Source: Blastococcus sp. HT6-4 (GTDB lineage: Bacteria > Actinomycetota > Actinomycetes > Mycobacteriales > Geodermatophilaceae). From it: a stretch of 64,000 nucleotides of DNA. The notes beneath the pieces were generated by a model. It had not been told where the DNA came from, searched no databases, and saw only the letters and a list, made by a program, of their open reading frames with translations. The position numbers and the translations under genes are program-made. The stretch spans positions 3,906,001 through 3,970,000 of the forward strand of contig NZ_CP155551.1 of NCBI RefSeq assembly GCF_039679125.1. The letters run 5' to 3'. Every line of letters starts with the position of its first letter. The stretch's first letter is position 1. Shown here piece by piece: positions 7,777 to 15,797 of the stretch.

Positions 7777-7782
7777 TAGCGT
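7777..7782 (+). promoter_or_regulatory. pstS promoter -10 box
   Basis: TAGCGT, 60 bp upstream of the pstS start and just downstream of the PHO box. No consensus -35 is seen, which fits an activator-dependent promoter. Confidence 0.55.
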
Positions 7783-7842
7783 CGCTCCCGTCGGTCCAAC
7801 GCTGCCCGGAACGGGTCCGGGCGAATCTCGAGAGGCCCTGAG

Positions 7843-8955
7843 TTGAAGCTCAGCACCAAGACGCGCGCCACCACGCTCTCCGTGGCGCTCGCCAGCACCC
7901 TCGCGCTCGCCGCCTGTGGTGCGTCCAACGAGTCCGAGAACGCCGTGGGCGGCAACGTCAGCAGCAGCGAGGAGTCGCTCAGCGGCACGCTCGTCGGGGC
8001 CGGCGCCAGCAGCCAGCAGGCGGCCATGCAGGGCTGGACCGCGGGGTACAACAGCGTCCAGCCCGACGTGACGGTCAACTACGACCCGGTCGGCTCGGGC
8101 GGCGGCCGGGAGCAGTTCCTCGCCGGCGGCACGGACTTCGCGGGCTCGGACGCCGCGCTGGACGAGGAGGAGCTCGCCCAGGCCGAGGAGCGCTGCGGCA
8201 CCTCGGGGATCTTCGAGCTGGTCAACTACATCGCCCCGATCGCGGTCGTCTACAACCTCGAGGGCGTCGACGAGCTGAACCTCTCCCCCGAGACCCTCGC
8301 CGGGATCTTCAACCAGGAGATCACCAACTGGAACGACCCGGCGATCGCCGCCGACAACCCGGGCGCCACGCTGCCCGACCTGGCCATCACCCCGGTCAAC
8401 CGCGCGGACGACTCCGGCACCACCGAGAACTTCACCGAGTACCTGGCCGCGGCGGCCGGCGAGGCGTGGCCGCACGAGCCGGACGGCGTCTGGCCGGTGC
8501 CCGGCGGCGAGGCCGCCCAGGGCACCTCGGGCGTGGTCAGCGCGGTCGGGGCCGGCGACGGGACCATCGGCTACGCCGACCTGAGCCAGGCCGGCGACCT
8601 CGGCGTGGCGAGCATCGGCGTGGGCGAGGAGTACGTCGCGCCGTCGGCCGAGGCGGCCGCCGCCGTCGTCGAGAACTCCGACCCGATCGAGGGCCGGGGC
8701 GAGTACGACTTCGCCATCGAGCTCGCCCGCGACACGACCGAGTCGGGCAACTACCCGATCGTGCTGGTCAGCTACCACATCGGCTGCATCGAGTACGACG
8801 ACCAGGAGACCGCGGACCTGGTCAAGGACTTCATGGGCTACGTGATCAGCGAGGAGGGCCAGCAGGCCGCGGCCGAGGCCGCCGGCTCGGCACCGATCTC
8901 GGACGGCCTGCGGGAGCAGAACCGGTCGGCGGTCGACGCGATCACCGCTGGGTGA
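7843..8955 (+). CDS. pstS: PstS phosphate-binding lipoprotein
   Basis: 370 residues starting at TTG. The N-terminal signal ends in a lipobox LAAC with the lipidated Cys at residue 25. The PBP-like phosphate-binding domain follows: TLVGAGASSQQAAMQGW, YDPVGSGGGREQFL and NRADDSGTTENFTEYL, which line the phosphate pocket in PstS proteins. It captures orthophosphate outside the membrane and delivers it to PstCA. A PHO box lies upstream. A strong hairpin separates it from pstC and may keep pstS mRNA more abundant than the permease message. Confidence 0.96.
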   Translation: MKLSTKTRATTLSVALASTLALAACGASNESENAVGGNVSSSEESLSGTLVGAGASSQQAAMQGWTAGYNSVQPDVTVNYDPVGSGGGREQFLAGGTDFAGSDAALDEEELAQAEERCGTSGIFELVNYIAPIAVVYNLEGVDELNLSPETLAGIFNQEITNWNDPAIAADNPGATLPDLAITPVNRADDSGTTENFTEYLAAAAGEAWPHEPDGVWPVPGGEAAQGTSGVVSAVGAGDGTIGYADLSQAGDLGVASIGVGEEYVAPSAEAAAAVVENSDPIEGRGEYDFAIELARDTTESGNYPIVLVSYHIGCIEYDDQETADLVKDFMGYVISEEGQQAAAEAAGSAPISDGLREQNRSAVDAITAG

Positions 8956-8971
8956 TCCGGCACCATCATCA

Positions 8972-9010
8972 GTAACGGCCCGGAGCGTCTGAGACGCTCC
9001 GGGCCGTTAC
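8972..9010 (+). terminator. Perfect hairpin between pstS and pstC
   Basis: GTAACGGCCCGGAGCGTCT (8972-8990) is the exact reverse complement of 8992-9010, giving an 18-bp stem with a 3-nt loop. There is no T tract. It lies 17 bp after pstS, so it is probably a partial terminator or an mRNA-stabilising 3' end that sets PstS above PstCAB. Confidence 0.8.
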
Positions 9011-9077
9011 GCCGCCCGCCGCACGCGGGCACCGAGCCCCGACGGGCACCTACCGACGCGCAGCAGACGGAGCAGCG

Positions 9078-10031
9078 GTGACAGTCACCAGTCCCCCGCA
9101 GGAACCGACGGCTCCCCGGGCCGTACGCCGGCCAGGCGACCGGATCTTCGCCGGCAGCGCCAAGGGCGCCGGGATCCTGATCCTCGTCATCCTCGCCGGG
9201 GTGACGCTCTTCCTCCTCGCCGAGTCCTTCCCGGCGCTGACCGCGCCGGCCGAGGAGCTCCCGGGCGAGGGCGGGCTGGTCTCCTACATCTGGCCGCTGA
9301 TCTTCGGCACGCTGCTGTCCGCCGCGATCGCCCTGCTGGTGGCCACGCCGCTGGCGGTGGGCATCGCGCTGTTCATCACCCACTACGCGCCGCGCCGGCT
9401 GGCCCAGGCCCTCGGCTACGTCGTCGACCTCCTCGCCGCGATCCCGAGCATCGTCTACGGGTTCTGGGGCATCTTCTGGCTCGCGCCGCGGCTGGTCCCC
9501 TTCTACCGCTGGCTCGAGGAGAACCTCGGCTTCATCCCGCTGTTCGCCGGCCCGGTCTCGGCCACGGGCCGGACGATGCTCACCATCGGGCTGGTGCTGG
9601 CGGTCATGATCCTGCCGATCGTCAGCGCCATCTCCCGCGAGGTCTTCACCCAGGTGCCCACGCTGCACACGGAGGCCGCGCTCGCCCTGGGCGCCACCCG
9701 CTGGGAGATGATCAAGATGGCGGTCATCCCCTACGGCAAGAGCGGCGTCATCGGTGGCGCCATGCTCGGCCTGGGACGCGCACTGGGCGAGACCATGGCG
9801 GTCGCCATCATCCTCTCCGGCTCGGCCGCCGGGATCACCTTCGCGCTGATCTCCAGCGCCAACCCGCAGACCATCGCGGCCAACATCGCGCTGCAGTTCC
9901 CGGAGTCCACCGGGCTGGACGTGAACACGCTGATCGCCAGCGGCCTGGTGCTGTTCCTGATCACGCTCCTGGTCAACATGCTCGCCCGCTGGATCGTCAA
10001 CCGCCGGGCCGACTTCTCCGGAGCCAACTGA
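9078..10031 (+). CDS. pstC: PstC phosphate ABC transporter permease
   Basis: 317 residues with about six membrane helices. Conserved features of the family are PLAVGIALFITHYAPRR, DLLAAIPSIVYGFWG and the EAA-loop motif EAALALGATRWEMIKMAVIPYGKSG, which contacts the ATPase PstB. With PstA it forms the channel for phosphate import. GTG start with ACGGAG 5 nt upstream. The stop overlaps the pstA start (ATGA), so the two are translationally coupled. Confidence 0.95.
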   Translation: MTVTSPPQEPTAPRAVRRPGDRIFAGSAKGAGILILVILAGVTLFLLAESFPALTAPAEELPGEGGLVSYIWPLIFGTLLSAAIALLVATPLAVGIALFITHYAPRRLAQALGYVVDLLAAIPSIVYGFWGIFWLAPRLVPFYRWLEENLGFIPLFAGPVSATGRTMLTIGLVLAVMILPIVSAISREVFTQVPTLHTEAALALGATRWEMIKMAVIPYGKSGVIGGAMLGLGRALGETMAVAIILSGSAAGITFALISSANPQTIAANIALQFPESTGLDVNTLIASGLVLFLITLLVNMLARWIVNRRADFSGAN

Positions 10032-11116
10032 TGAGCACGTCGATCCAGCAGCGCGAGACCGGGACCGGTTCCCCGAGCGCACCCCCCGAGCGGCGAGGTG
10101 CCGGCCGGCTGCCCCGCTGGGCCCCCTGGGCCGCGTTCGGCGCAGCGCTCGCGCTGGCGGCTCTCCTGGGCGCCCTGACCGGTTCGAACATCGTCCTGCT
10201 GGTCATCTACACCGTCGTCCTGGGCACCGTCCTGCTCTACGTGGCCTCGCGCGTCGTCGAGGGCCGGCGACGGGCCGTGGACCGGCTCGTCACCTGCCTG
10301 GTCGTGTCGGCGTTCGGGATCGCCATGGTGCCGCTGGTGTCCCTCGCCTACGAGGTCATCCGCCGCGGCGCCGAGCGGTTCGACGGCGAGTTCTTCGGCT
10401 CCTCGCTCCTCGGCGTGATCGGTGAGGGCGGCGGCGCCTACCACGCGATCATGGGCACCCTGATCATCACCGCCCTGACGACGTTGATCTCCGTGCCGAT
10501 CGGCCTGATGACCGCCATCTACCTGGTCGAGTACGGCACCGGCAAGCTCAAGCGGTCGATCACCTTCTTCGTCGACGTGATGACCGGCATCCCCTCGATC
10601 GTCGCCGGCCTCTTCGCCTACGCCCTCTTCGTGATCTTCTTCGGCCCGGGTATCCGGCTCGGCATCATGGGCGCCGTGGCGCTGTCGGTGCTGATGATCC
10701 CGGTGGTGGTCCGCTCCGCCGAAGAGGTCCTGAAGCTCGTGCCCAACGAGCTGCGCGAGGCCGCCTACGCCCTCGGCGTGCCGAAGTGGCGCACGATCCT
10801 CAAGGTCGTCATCCCCACGGCGATCGCCGGCCTCGGGACCGGCATCACGCTGGCCATCGCCCGCGTGATCGGCGAGACCGCTCCGCTCCTGGTGACCGTC
10901 GGCATCACCAACGCCACCAACTTCGATCCGTTCGACGGCCGCATGGCCACGCTGCCGGTCTACGCCTACTACCAGCTGACCCAGCCGGGTGTGCCCCCCG
11001 AGTACGCGATCGACCGGGCCTGGACGGCAGCCCTGGTCCTCGTCATGCTGGTCATGGGCCTCAACGTGGTCGCCCGCCTGATCAGCCGCTTCTTCGCCCC
11101 CAAGACCAGTCGCTGA
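10031..11116 (+). CDS. pstA: PstA phosphate ABC transporter permease
   Basis: 361 residues, longer than the usual 280-300 because of an N-terminal cytoplasmic extension of about 30 residues and extra helices. The permease domain carries [31 protein letters not shown] and the EAA loop [23 protein letters not shown]. The start ATG overlaps the pstC stop by one base; pstB follows after 28 bp. It partners with PstC in the phosphate channel. Confidence 0.95.
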   Translation: MSTSIQQRETGTGSPSAPPERRGAGRLPRWAPWAAFGAALALAALLGALTGSNIVLLVIYTVVLGTVLLYVASRVVEGRRRAVDRLVTCLVVSAFGIAMVPLVSLAYEVIRRGAERFDGEFFGSSLLGVIGEGGGAYHAIMGTLIITALTTLISVPIGLMTAIYLVEYGTGKLKRSITFFVDVMTGIPSIVAGLFAYALFVIFFGPGIRLGIMGAVALSVLMIPVVVRSAEEVLKLVPNELREAAYALGVPKWRTILKVVIPTAIAGLGTGITLAIARVIGETAPLLVTVGITNATNFDPFDGRMATLPVYAYYQLTQPGVPPEYAIDRAWTAALVLVMLVMGLNVVARLISRFFAPKTSR

Positions 11117-11144
11117 GCGTCATCCACCCAGGAAGGGACCACCC

Positions 11145-11924
11145 GTGGCCAAGCGCATCGAGGTGTCGGACCTCGACATCTACTACGGCAAGTTCCTCGC
11201 CGTGCAAGGCGTCAACGTCTCGATCGAGCCACGCAGCATCACGGCGCTGATCGGGCCGTCGGGCTGCGGCAAGTCGACGTTCCTGCGCACGCTCAACCGC
11301 ATGCACGAGGTCATCCCCGGCGCGCGGGTGGAGGGCAAGGTCGTCATGGACGGCCAGGACCTCTACGGCTCCGACACCGACCCGGTGACCGTCCGCCGGC
11401 AGATCGGCATGGTCTTCCAGCGGCCCAATCCGTTCCCGACGATGTCCATCTACGACAACGTCGCGGCCGGTATGCGCCTGAACGCCAAGCGGATGAGCAA
11501 GTCGGACACCGACGAGCTCGTCGAGCGCTCGCTGCGCGGGGCCAACCTGTGGGAAGAGGTCAAGGACCGGCTCGACCGGCCCGGCTCGGGGCTGTCCGGC
11601 GGTCAGCAGCAGCGGCTCTGCATCGCCCGCGCCATCGCCGTCGAGCCCGACGTCCTGCTGATGGACGAGCCCTGCTCGGCGCTGGACCCCATCTCCACGC
11701 TCGCCATCGAGGACCTGATGACGGAGCTCAAGGAGCGGTTCACCATCGTCATCGTCACGCACAACATGCAGCAGGCCGCTCGCGTGAGCGAGCAGACCGG
11801 GTTCTTCAACCTCAACGGCGTCGGGCAGCCGGGGCGGCTGATCGAGTTCAACCCGACGGAGAAGATCTTCAGCAATCCCGACCAGAAGGCCACCGAGGAC
11901 TACATCTCCGGTCGCTTCGGCTGA
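11145..11924 (+). CDS. pstB: PstB phosphate ABC transporter ATPase
   Basis: 259 residues, standard length. Walker A is [19 protein letters not shown], the Q-loop is [19 protein letters not shown] (typical of PstB), the ABC signature is [14 protein letters not shown], and Walker B is [13 protein letters not shown]. It powers phosphate import through PstCA. GTG start with AGGAAGGGA. It is the last gene of the operon, followed by a hairpin terminator. The M. tuberculosis counterpart in this position is PhoT (Rv0820), a PstB paralogue. Confidence 0.96.
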   Translation: MAKRIEVSDLDIYYGKFLAVQGVNVSIEPRSITALIGPSGCGKSTFLRTLNRMHEVIPGARVEGKVVMDGQDLYGSDTDPVTVRRQIGMVFQRPNPFPTMSIYDNVAAGMRLNAKRMSKSDTDELVERSLRGANLWEEVKDRLDRPGSGLSGGQQQRLCIARAIAVEPDVLLMDEPCSALDPISTLAIEDLMTELKERFTIVIVTHNMQQAARVSEQTGFFNLNGVGQPGRLIEFNPTEKIFSNPDQKATEDYISGRFG

Positions 11925-11944
11925 GTCGCCGCACCCGCCCGGCC

Positions 11945-11975
11945 AGGACCCCGCCCCCACCAGGGGCGGGGTCCT
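11945..11975. terminator. Terminator after pstB
   Basis: AGGACCCCGCCCC (11945-11957) pairs perfectly with GGGGCGGGGTCCT (11963-11975); 13-bp stem, 5-nt loop. It ends the pst operon and stands before the convergent LCP gene. Confidence 0.8.
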
Positions 11976-12027
11976 GCTCGTTCCGGGGCCTTGTCTCAGC
12001 CGCGGACCGGCTCTCCGGGCGGCTGGA

Positions 12028-14040
12028 TCAGGCGCAGCTGACCGGCTCGGCCGCTGCCGGCTCGGGCGCCACGGCCGTCGCCTCGGTCTGCAGCTGCGCG
12101 GGCGCCGGCCCGCCGATCTCCACCGGGACGACCGAGGAGTAGCCCGGGCCGATCACCAGCTGCACCGCCGACGGCCCGATGGAGTCACTCTGCTCGACGA
12201 CCGCACCCGGGACCGCGGCCGCCACGGTGCGGGCCTGCTCGAGCGCCGCGGGGCCGTGCCGTACGACGCTCTGGGTGACCGTGCCGAGCTCGTTGCCGAC
12301 CGCGCCCACGGTGAAGCCCTGGCCGCGGAGAGCATCGGCCACCGTCGCGGCGAGGCCCGTCGTCGCCGTGCCGTTGAGGACGTCCACGGTGATCTCCGCG
12401 GGGGCGGCGGTGAGCGGCTCGGGGCCGGCCGGGGCCTCCGGCGCCGGTTCCACGGCGACCTCGGGCGGAGCGGTCTGCGCGGCCCGTTGCGCCTCGAGCA
12501 CCTCGGCCGGGAGCCGTGTGCCGTCGATGACCTCGTCGAACACCGCGCGCGTGGCGGCGCGGTCCAGCACCACGTACGCCTGGTCGGTGCCGGCCGGCAC
12601 GTAGCCGACCTGGGCCACCGGCAGCCCGGCCCGCTGGACGGCGTCCCCGGACAGGTCGCCCAGCGCGCCGGCGACCACGCGCAGGTCACCCAGGGTGGTC
12701 TGCGCGTCCAGGGTGAGGGCGTCGGAGGCGCGGGTGAGGAAGCGTGCCAGGCGCACCGGGTCGAGCAGCGTGTCGGCCGACATCGCCGTCCGCAGCGTGG
12801 AGGTGAGCAGACGCTGGGCCCGCTCCGCGACGGCCGCACCGGCCACGTCAGCACCCGCGTCCCCCGGCTCCAGGAAGCCGGAGGCGTCGTCCGCCGACAG
12901 CTCGGAGGGGCCGGCCGGCGGGGGGACGGCCGCGGCGGCGACCGCGTCGGAGGGCACCACGCAGACCGGGACGCCACCGAGGGCCTCCACCATGCCCGGC
13001 ACGCCGGCGAGGTCGACGCCGAGGTAGTGGTCGATCCGCAGCCCGGAGAGCTGCTGGACCGCTCGGACGGCGCATGCCGGCCCGCCGTCCAGCAGCGAGC
13101 TCGCGAACGCCTCAGTGACCGGGTTGCGCAGCTCGCCGTCCGAGGTGCGGCAGGCCGGTGTGTCCACCAGCGCGGTGGGCGGGATGCTCACCAGCACGGC
13201 GCGCTCGCGGTCGGCCGACAACGAGACCACCTGCGTGGCCACGGAGGCCGTACCGGTCTGGCCGGGGATCCCGTTGCTCACGACGAGGTAGGTCTCCGAG
13301 CCGTCCTGCAGTCGAGGGGCCAGCACCTCGGGCCCGTCGAGGGCCAGTGCCTCGACGCGGTCGATGCGCTGGTCGACGTAGAAGTACAGGCCCAGGTGGT
13401 ACAGGACGATCACGCCGACGATCCCTGCCAGGGCGATCCCCGCCCGCACCAGCCGTCGCCGCCCGGGACTCCGCGGCGGACGGTCGACGGACGGCCGACG
13501 ACGGCGGGAACCCGCCGGCGGCGGTGGCGGTGCCAGACCCGGCAGGGGCGGGACGGGGCCGCTGCGTCGCGAGGGCCGCTCCTCCGGAGCCCACGCGGCC
13601 GGCCCGGGAGTGGGCACCGGCGGCAGCCCCGGCTGCACCTGCGGCGGGCCCGGTTGCGCGGCGGGCACCGGCGGGACCCCGGGTCGGGCAGCGCCGGACT
13701 CCTGGGGACGCGCGACCGGCCGTGCGGCCGGCACCGGCGGCAGCCCCGCTCGGACGGCGGGTGCATCGCCGGGTGCAGCGGCGGGCGCGGGGGAGCCGGC
13801 GGAGGCGGCGGAGGCGGCGGTGGCACCCCGGCCGGCGCGTGGTGCCACCGACGGGGTGGCCTCGCCACGGCGGGCGGCGCGTCGGCTGCCCACCGCGCTC
13901 CCCTGCCGGGCGATCAGCTGCTCGACGGTCACCGGCTCGGCGCCCCCGCCGCCGCCCGCGCGCCCGCGACGGGTGCGGCCGGGGAGGTCGCGGTCGCCCG
14001 CGCCGTCCCTCGTCGGCTGATCACCCACAGGTGTCGACAC
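12028..14040 (-). CDS. Atypical LytR-CpsA-Psr protein with LytR_C domain and Pro-rich N-terminus
   Basis: About 670 residues from the GTG at 14040. The first ~190 residues are a low-complexity cytoplasmic tail rich in Pro, Ala and Arg, with repeated GLPPVP/GVPPVP elements. One membrane helix follows at about 198-222 (IALAGIVGVIVLYHLGLYFY), then an extracytoplasmic LCP-like domain (about 240-540; HYLGVDLAGVPGMVEALGGV). A LytR_C domain closes the protein at about 545-640 (ITVDVLNGTATTGLAATVADAL). LCP proteins attach polymers to peptidoglycan. The usual pyrophosphate-binding Arg/Asp motifs near the domain start look degenerate here, so ligase activity is uncertain. A TATCGT -10 box lies about 37 bp upstream. 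It is divergent from the coiled-coil repeat gene. Confidence 0.8.
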   Translation of the reverse strand: MSTPVGDQPTRDGAGDRDLPGRTRRGRAGGGGGAEPVTVEQLIARQGSAVGSRRAARRGEATPSVAPRAGRGATAASAASAGSPAPAAAPGDAPAVRAGLPPVPAARPVARPQESGAARPGVPPVPAAQPGPPQVQPGLPPVPTPGPAAWAPEERPSRRSGPVPPLPGLAPPPPPAGSRRRRPSVDRPPRSPGRRRLVRAGIALAGIVGVIVLYHLGLYFYVDQRIDRVEALALDGPEVLAPRLQDGSETYLVVSNGIPGQTGTASVATQVVSLSADRERAVLVSIPPTALVDTPACRTSDGELRNPVTEAFASSLLDGGPACAVRAVQQLSGLRIDHYLGVDLAGVPGMVEALGGVPVCVVPSDAVAAAAVPPPAGPSELSADDASGFLEPGDAGADVAGAAVAERAQRLLTSTLRTAMSADTLLDPVRLARFLTRASDALTLDAQTTLGDLRVVAGALGDLSGDAVQRAGLPVAQVGYVPAGTDQAYVVLDRAATRAVFDEVIDGTRLPAEVLEAQRAAQTAPPEVAVEPAPEAPAGPEPLTAAPAEITVDVLNGTATTGLAATVADALRGQGFTVGAVGNELGTVTQSVVRHGPAALEQARTVAAAVPGAVVEQSDSIGPSAVQLVIGPGYSSVVPVEIGGPAPAQLQTEATAVAPEPAAAEPVSCA

Positions 14041-14076
14041 CTTCTCGTCGTCCGCACGTCCGTGTCCCGTCGTCCC

Positions 14077-14082
14077 ACGATA
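14077..14082 (-). promoter_or_regulatory. -10 box of the LCP gene
   Basis: TATCGT on the minus strand, about 37 bp before the GTG at 14040, giving a short 5' UTR. Assigned by resemblance to the TAnnnT consensus only. Confidence 0.4.
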
Positions 14083-14169
14083 CGGGCGGCCGGCCGTCCG
14101 CCACGCCGACGCGCGGCAACGACCGGTCGTGACGCAGGCAATCGAATGGTGGCCCACGGGCGGAGTGCG

Positions 14170-14175
14170 TAGCGT
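14170..14175 (+). promoter_or_regulatory. -10 box for a leaderless message
   Basis: TAGCGT 7 nt upstream of the GTG at 14183. The spacing implies that transcription begins at the start codon, and it supports 14183 over an upstream in-frame GTG at 14129. Confidence 0.6.
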
Positions 14176-14182
14176 TTCCGCG

Positions 14183-15247
14183 GTGCGCCTGCCTTCCGTC
14201 CCCGGCCCCTCCGACGTCGCGGCCCTGGTGGGAGGTGTGCGCGACGGCATGAGCGAGGTCCTCGCCCTCGTTCCGCGTGTGGCCGGCGCGCTCGGGCAGC
14301 TGGAAGGGCTGCTGGGCCGCGTGTCGAAGCTGGTCGACCGGGCGGAGGAGATCGTCGACCGGGCGGACGTGGCGATCACCGGTCTGGATGCCACCCGGAT
14401 CGCCGCCGACGAGGCGATCGTCGCCGTCGGCCGGACCCGGATCGCCGCGGACGAGGCGATCGTCGCCGTCGGCCGGACCCGGATCGCCGCGGACGAGGCC
14501 GTCGACGCCGTGGGCCTCACCCGCGCCAAAGCCGACGACGCCATCGACGCCATGGGCCACACCCGCGCCAAAGCCGACGACGCCATCGACGCCATGGGCC
14601 ACACCCGCGCCAAAGCCGACGACGCCATCGACGCCATGGGCCACACCCGCGCCAAAGCCGACGACGCCATCGACGCCATGGGCCACACCCGCGCCAAAGC
14701 CGACGACGCCATCGACGCCATGGGCCACACCCGCGCCAAAGCCGACGACGCCATCGACGCCATGGGCCACACCCGCGCCAAAGCCGACGACGCCATCGAC
14801 GCCATGGGCCACACCCGCGCCAAGGCCGACGAGGCGGTCGAGCAGGCCCGGGGCACCACCGCTCGTGCCGAGGGCATCGTCGGCCGGACGGAGGGGCTGG
14901 TGGGGCGGATCGAGCCGATCGTCACCGACTACGAGCCGGCCCTGACCGCCCTCGCCCCGGCGATCCGCCGACTGGCCGCCACCTTCGACGCGTCCGAGGT
15001 CGACGCGCTTATCACGCTCATCGACCGGCTGCCCCAGCTGGTCACGCACCTGGACGAGGACATCCTCCCCGTGCTGGAGGGCCTCGAGAGCGTCGGCACC
15101 GACGTCCACGACCTGGTCGACACGGTCCAGGACATGCGTCAGATCGTGAAGGGCTTCCCCGGCTCGAAGCTGTTCCGCCGGCGCGGCGCGGAGGAGATCG
15201 CGGACGGCGAGGCGCGGGAGAGAGAAGCGGAGGGCGCCGGCTCCTGA
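14183..15247 (+). CDS. Long helical coiled-coil protein with perfect 14-residue repeats
   Basis: 354 residues, no signal peptide or membrane segment. The N-terminus (residues 1-70) is helical. Residues about 71-215 are tandem 14-residue units (two heptads each): three TRIAADEA-type units, then seven identical TRAKADDAIDAMGH units and one diverged unit. The C-terminal half (DALITLIDRLPQLVTHLDEDILPVLEGLESV) is amphipathic helix, and the tail is charged. The 14-residue period predicts a rod-like coiled coil, similar in style to apolipoprotein or tail-fibre helices. No enzymatic motif; function unknown. It starts leaderless from TAGCGT and shares its intergenic region with the LCP gene, suggesting a cell-envelope or cytoskeletal role (inference). 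Confidence 0.8.
   Translation: MRLPSVPGPSDVAALVGGVRDGMSEVLALVPRVAGALGQLEGLLGRVSKLVDRAEEIVDRADVAITGLDATRIAADEAIVAVGRTRIAADEAIVAVGRTRIAADEAVDAVGLTRAKADDAIDAMGHTRAKADDAIDAMGHTRAKADDAIDAMGHTRAKADDAIDAMGHTRAKADDAIDAMGHTRAKADDAIDAMGHTRAKADDAIDAMGHTRAKADEAVEQARGTTARAEGIVGRTEGLVGRIEPIVTDYEPALTALAPAIRRLAATFDASEVDALITLIDRLPQLVTHLDEDILPVLEGLESVGTDVHDLVDTVQDMRQIVKGFPGSKLFRRRGAEEIADGEAREREAEGAGS
14393..14842 (+). repeat. 42-bp in-frame minisatellite
   Basis: Three related 42-bp units occupy 14393-14518. Seven base-for-base identical units starting ACCCGCGCCAAAGCCGACGA follow at 14519-14560, 14561-14602, 14603-14644, 14645-14686, 14687-14728, 14729-14770 and 14771-14812. A partial diverged unit begins at 14813. 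Identity at silent positions points to recent expansion or gene conversion. There are no spacers, so this is not a CRISPR array. Confidence 0.95.
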
Positions 15248-15262
15248 GCCGGCGCCCTCCGC
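15227..15262. terminator. Terminator overlapping the stop codon
   Basis: GCGGAGGGCGCCGGCTC (15227-15243) pairs with GAGCCGGCGCCCTCCGC (15246-15262). The TGA of the coiled-coil gene lies at the hairpin tip (15245-15247), so the last codons form the left arm. It serves convergent genes on both sides. Confidence 0.8.
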
Positions 15263-15296
15263 CTCGGACGCGGTCGGGTCGACCGCGGCGCCGGGG

Positions 15297-15740
15297 CTAT
15301 GCGCCCGGGCCCGGCCCGGTCTCCGTCGGGTAGCCGAGGGCCCGCGCGACGTCGCCGATCCGCTCGAACGTCTCACCCTCGGGGAGCCGCTGCAGCTCTG
15401 CCACGACGGCGTCGGGCGCCCGGCTGTCCCGCGCCGCCTCGACGAGGTCGTCGCGGCTGCCGGGGAAGGGCTCACGGGTCAGCCAGCGCGCCAGCTCCGC
15501 GCGGGCGACGACGGCGTCGTCGGTCATCCCCACCGGCGTGCCGCCGACGAGGGTGCCGGCCGGGTCGGCGTCGACGTCGGGGTCGCCCTCGGCGACCGGC
15601 TCGACCTCGCGCCACTCGTGCGCCCGGGTGGCCCGCTCGGCCTTCATCATCCCCTGCGTCTCGTGCTCGAGCTCCTCGTCGAGCCGCGGGTTGTGCTTGG
15701 TGCTGCGCGAGCCGGCGAATTCGCCTGGGGACTCGGTCAC
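15297..15740 (-). CDS. DUF2795-type small protein
   Basis: 147 residues, acidic and hydrophilic, with no membrane segment. The C-terminal ~60 residues (LARWLTREPFPGSRDDLVEAARDSRAPDAVV and ERIGDVARALGY) match the DUF2795 pattern of a small helical domain found widely in actinobacteria. The N-terminal half (TKHNPRLDEELEHETQGMMK) is charged and probably disordered. GTG start with CAGGAGG 6 nt upstream. The neighbouring minus-strand gene encodes a DUF2945 protein; both types often sit among general-stress genes. Function unknown. Confidence 0.8.
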   Translation of the reverse strand: MTESPGEFAGSRSTKHNPRLDEELEHETQGMMKAERATRAHEWREVEPVAEGDPDVDADPAGTLVGGTPVGMTDDAVVARAELARWLTREPFPGSRDDLVEAARDSRAPDAVVAELQRLPEGETFERIGDVARALGYPTETGPGPGA

Positions 15741-15759
15741 GTGTGCCTCCTGGTGTTCG

Positions 15760-15778
15760 GGCCCGGCACCGCCGGGCC
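15760..15778 (-). terminator. Small hairpin between DUF2945 and DUF2795 genes
   Basis: GGCCCGGC-ACC-GCCGGGCC: 8-bp GC stem and 3-nt loop, placed 20 bp after the DUF2945 stop on the minus strand. Possibly a weak terminator. Confidence 0.5.
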
Positions 15779-15797
15779 GTGGATCGTCCGCGAGGGG

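Noticed and set aside
14393-14842. CRISPR array
   Set aside because: The repeats follow each other without spacers and are in frame within a coding sequence; no cas genes are near.
14041-14925. Upstream extension of the LCP frame on the minus strand to 14925
   Set aside because: The extension is antisense to the 42-bp repeat array and translates to a repetitive shadow (MASMASSALARVWP-like). No ribosome site supports a start there.
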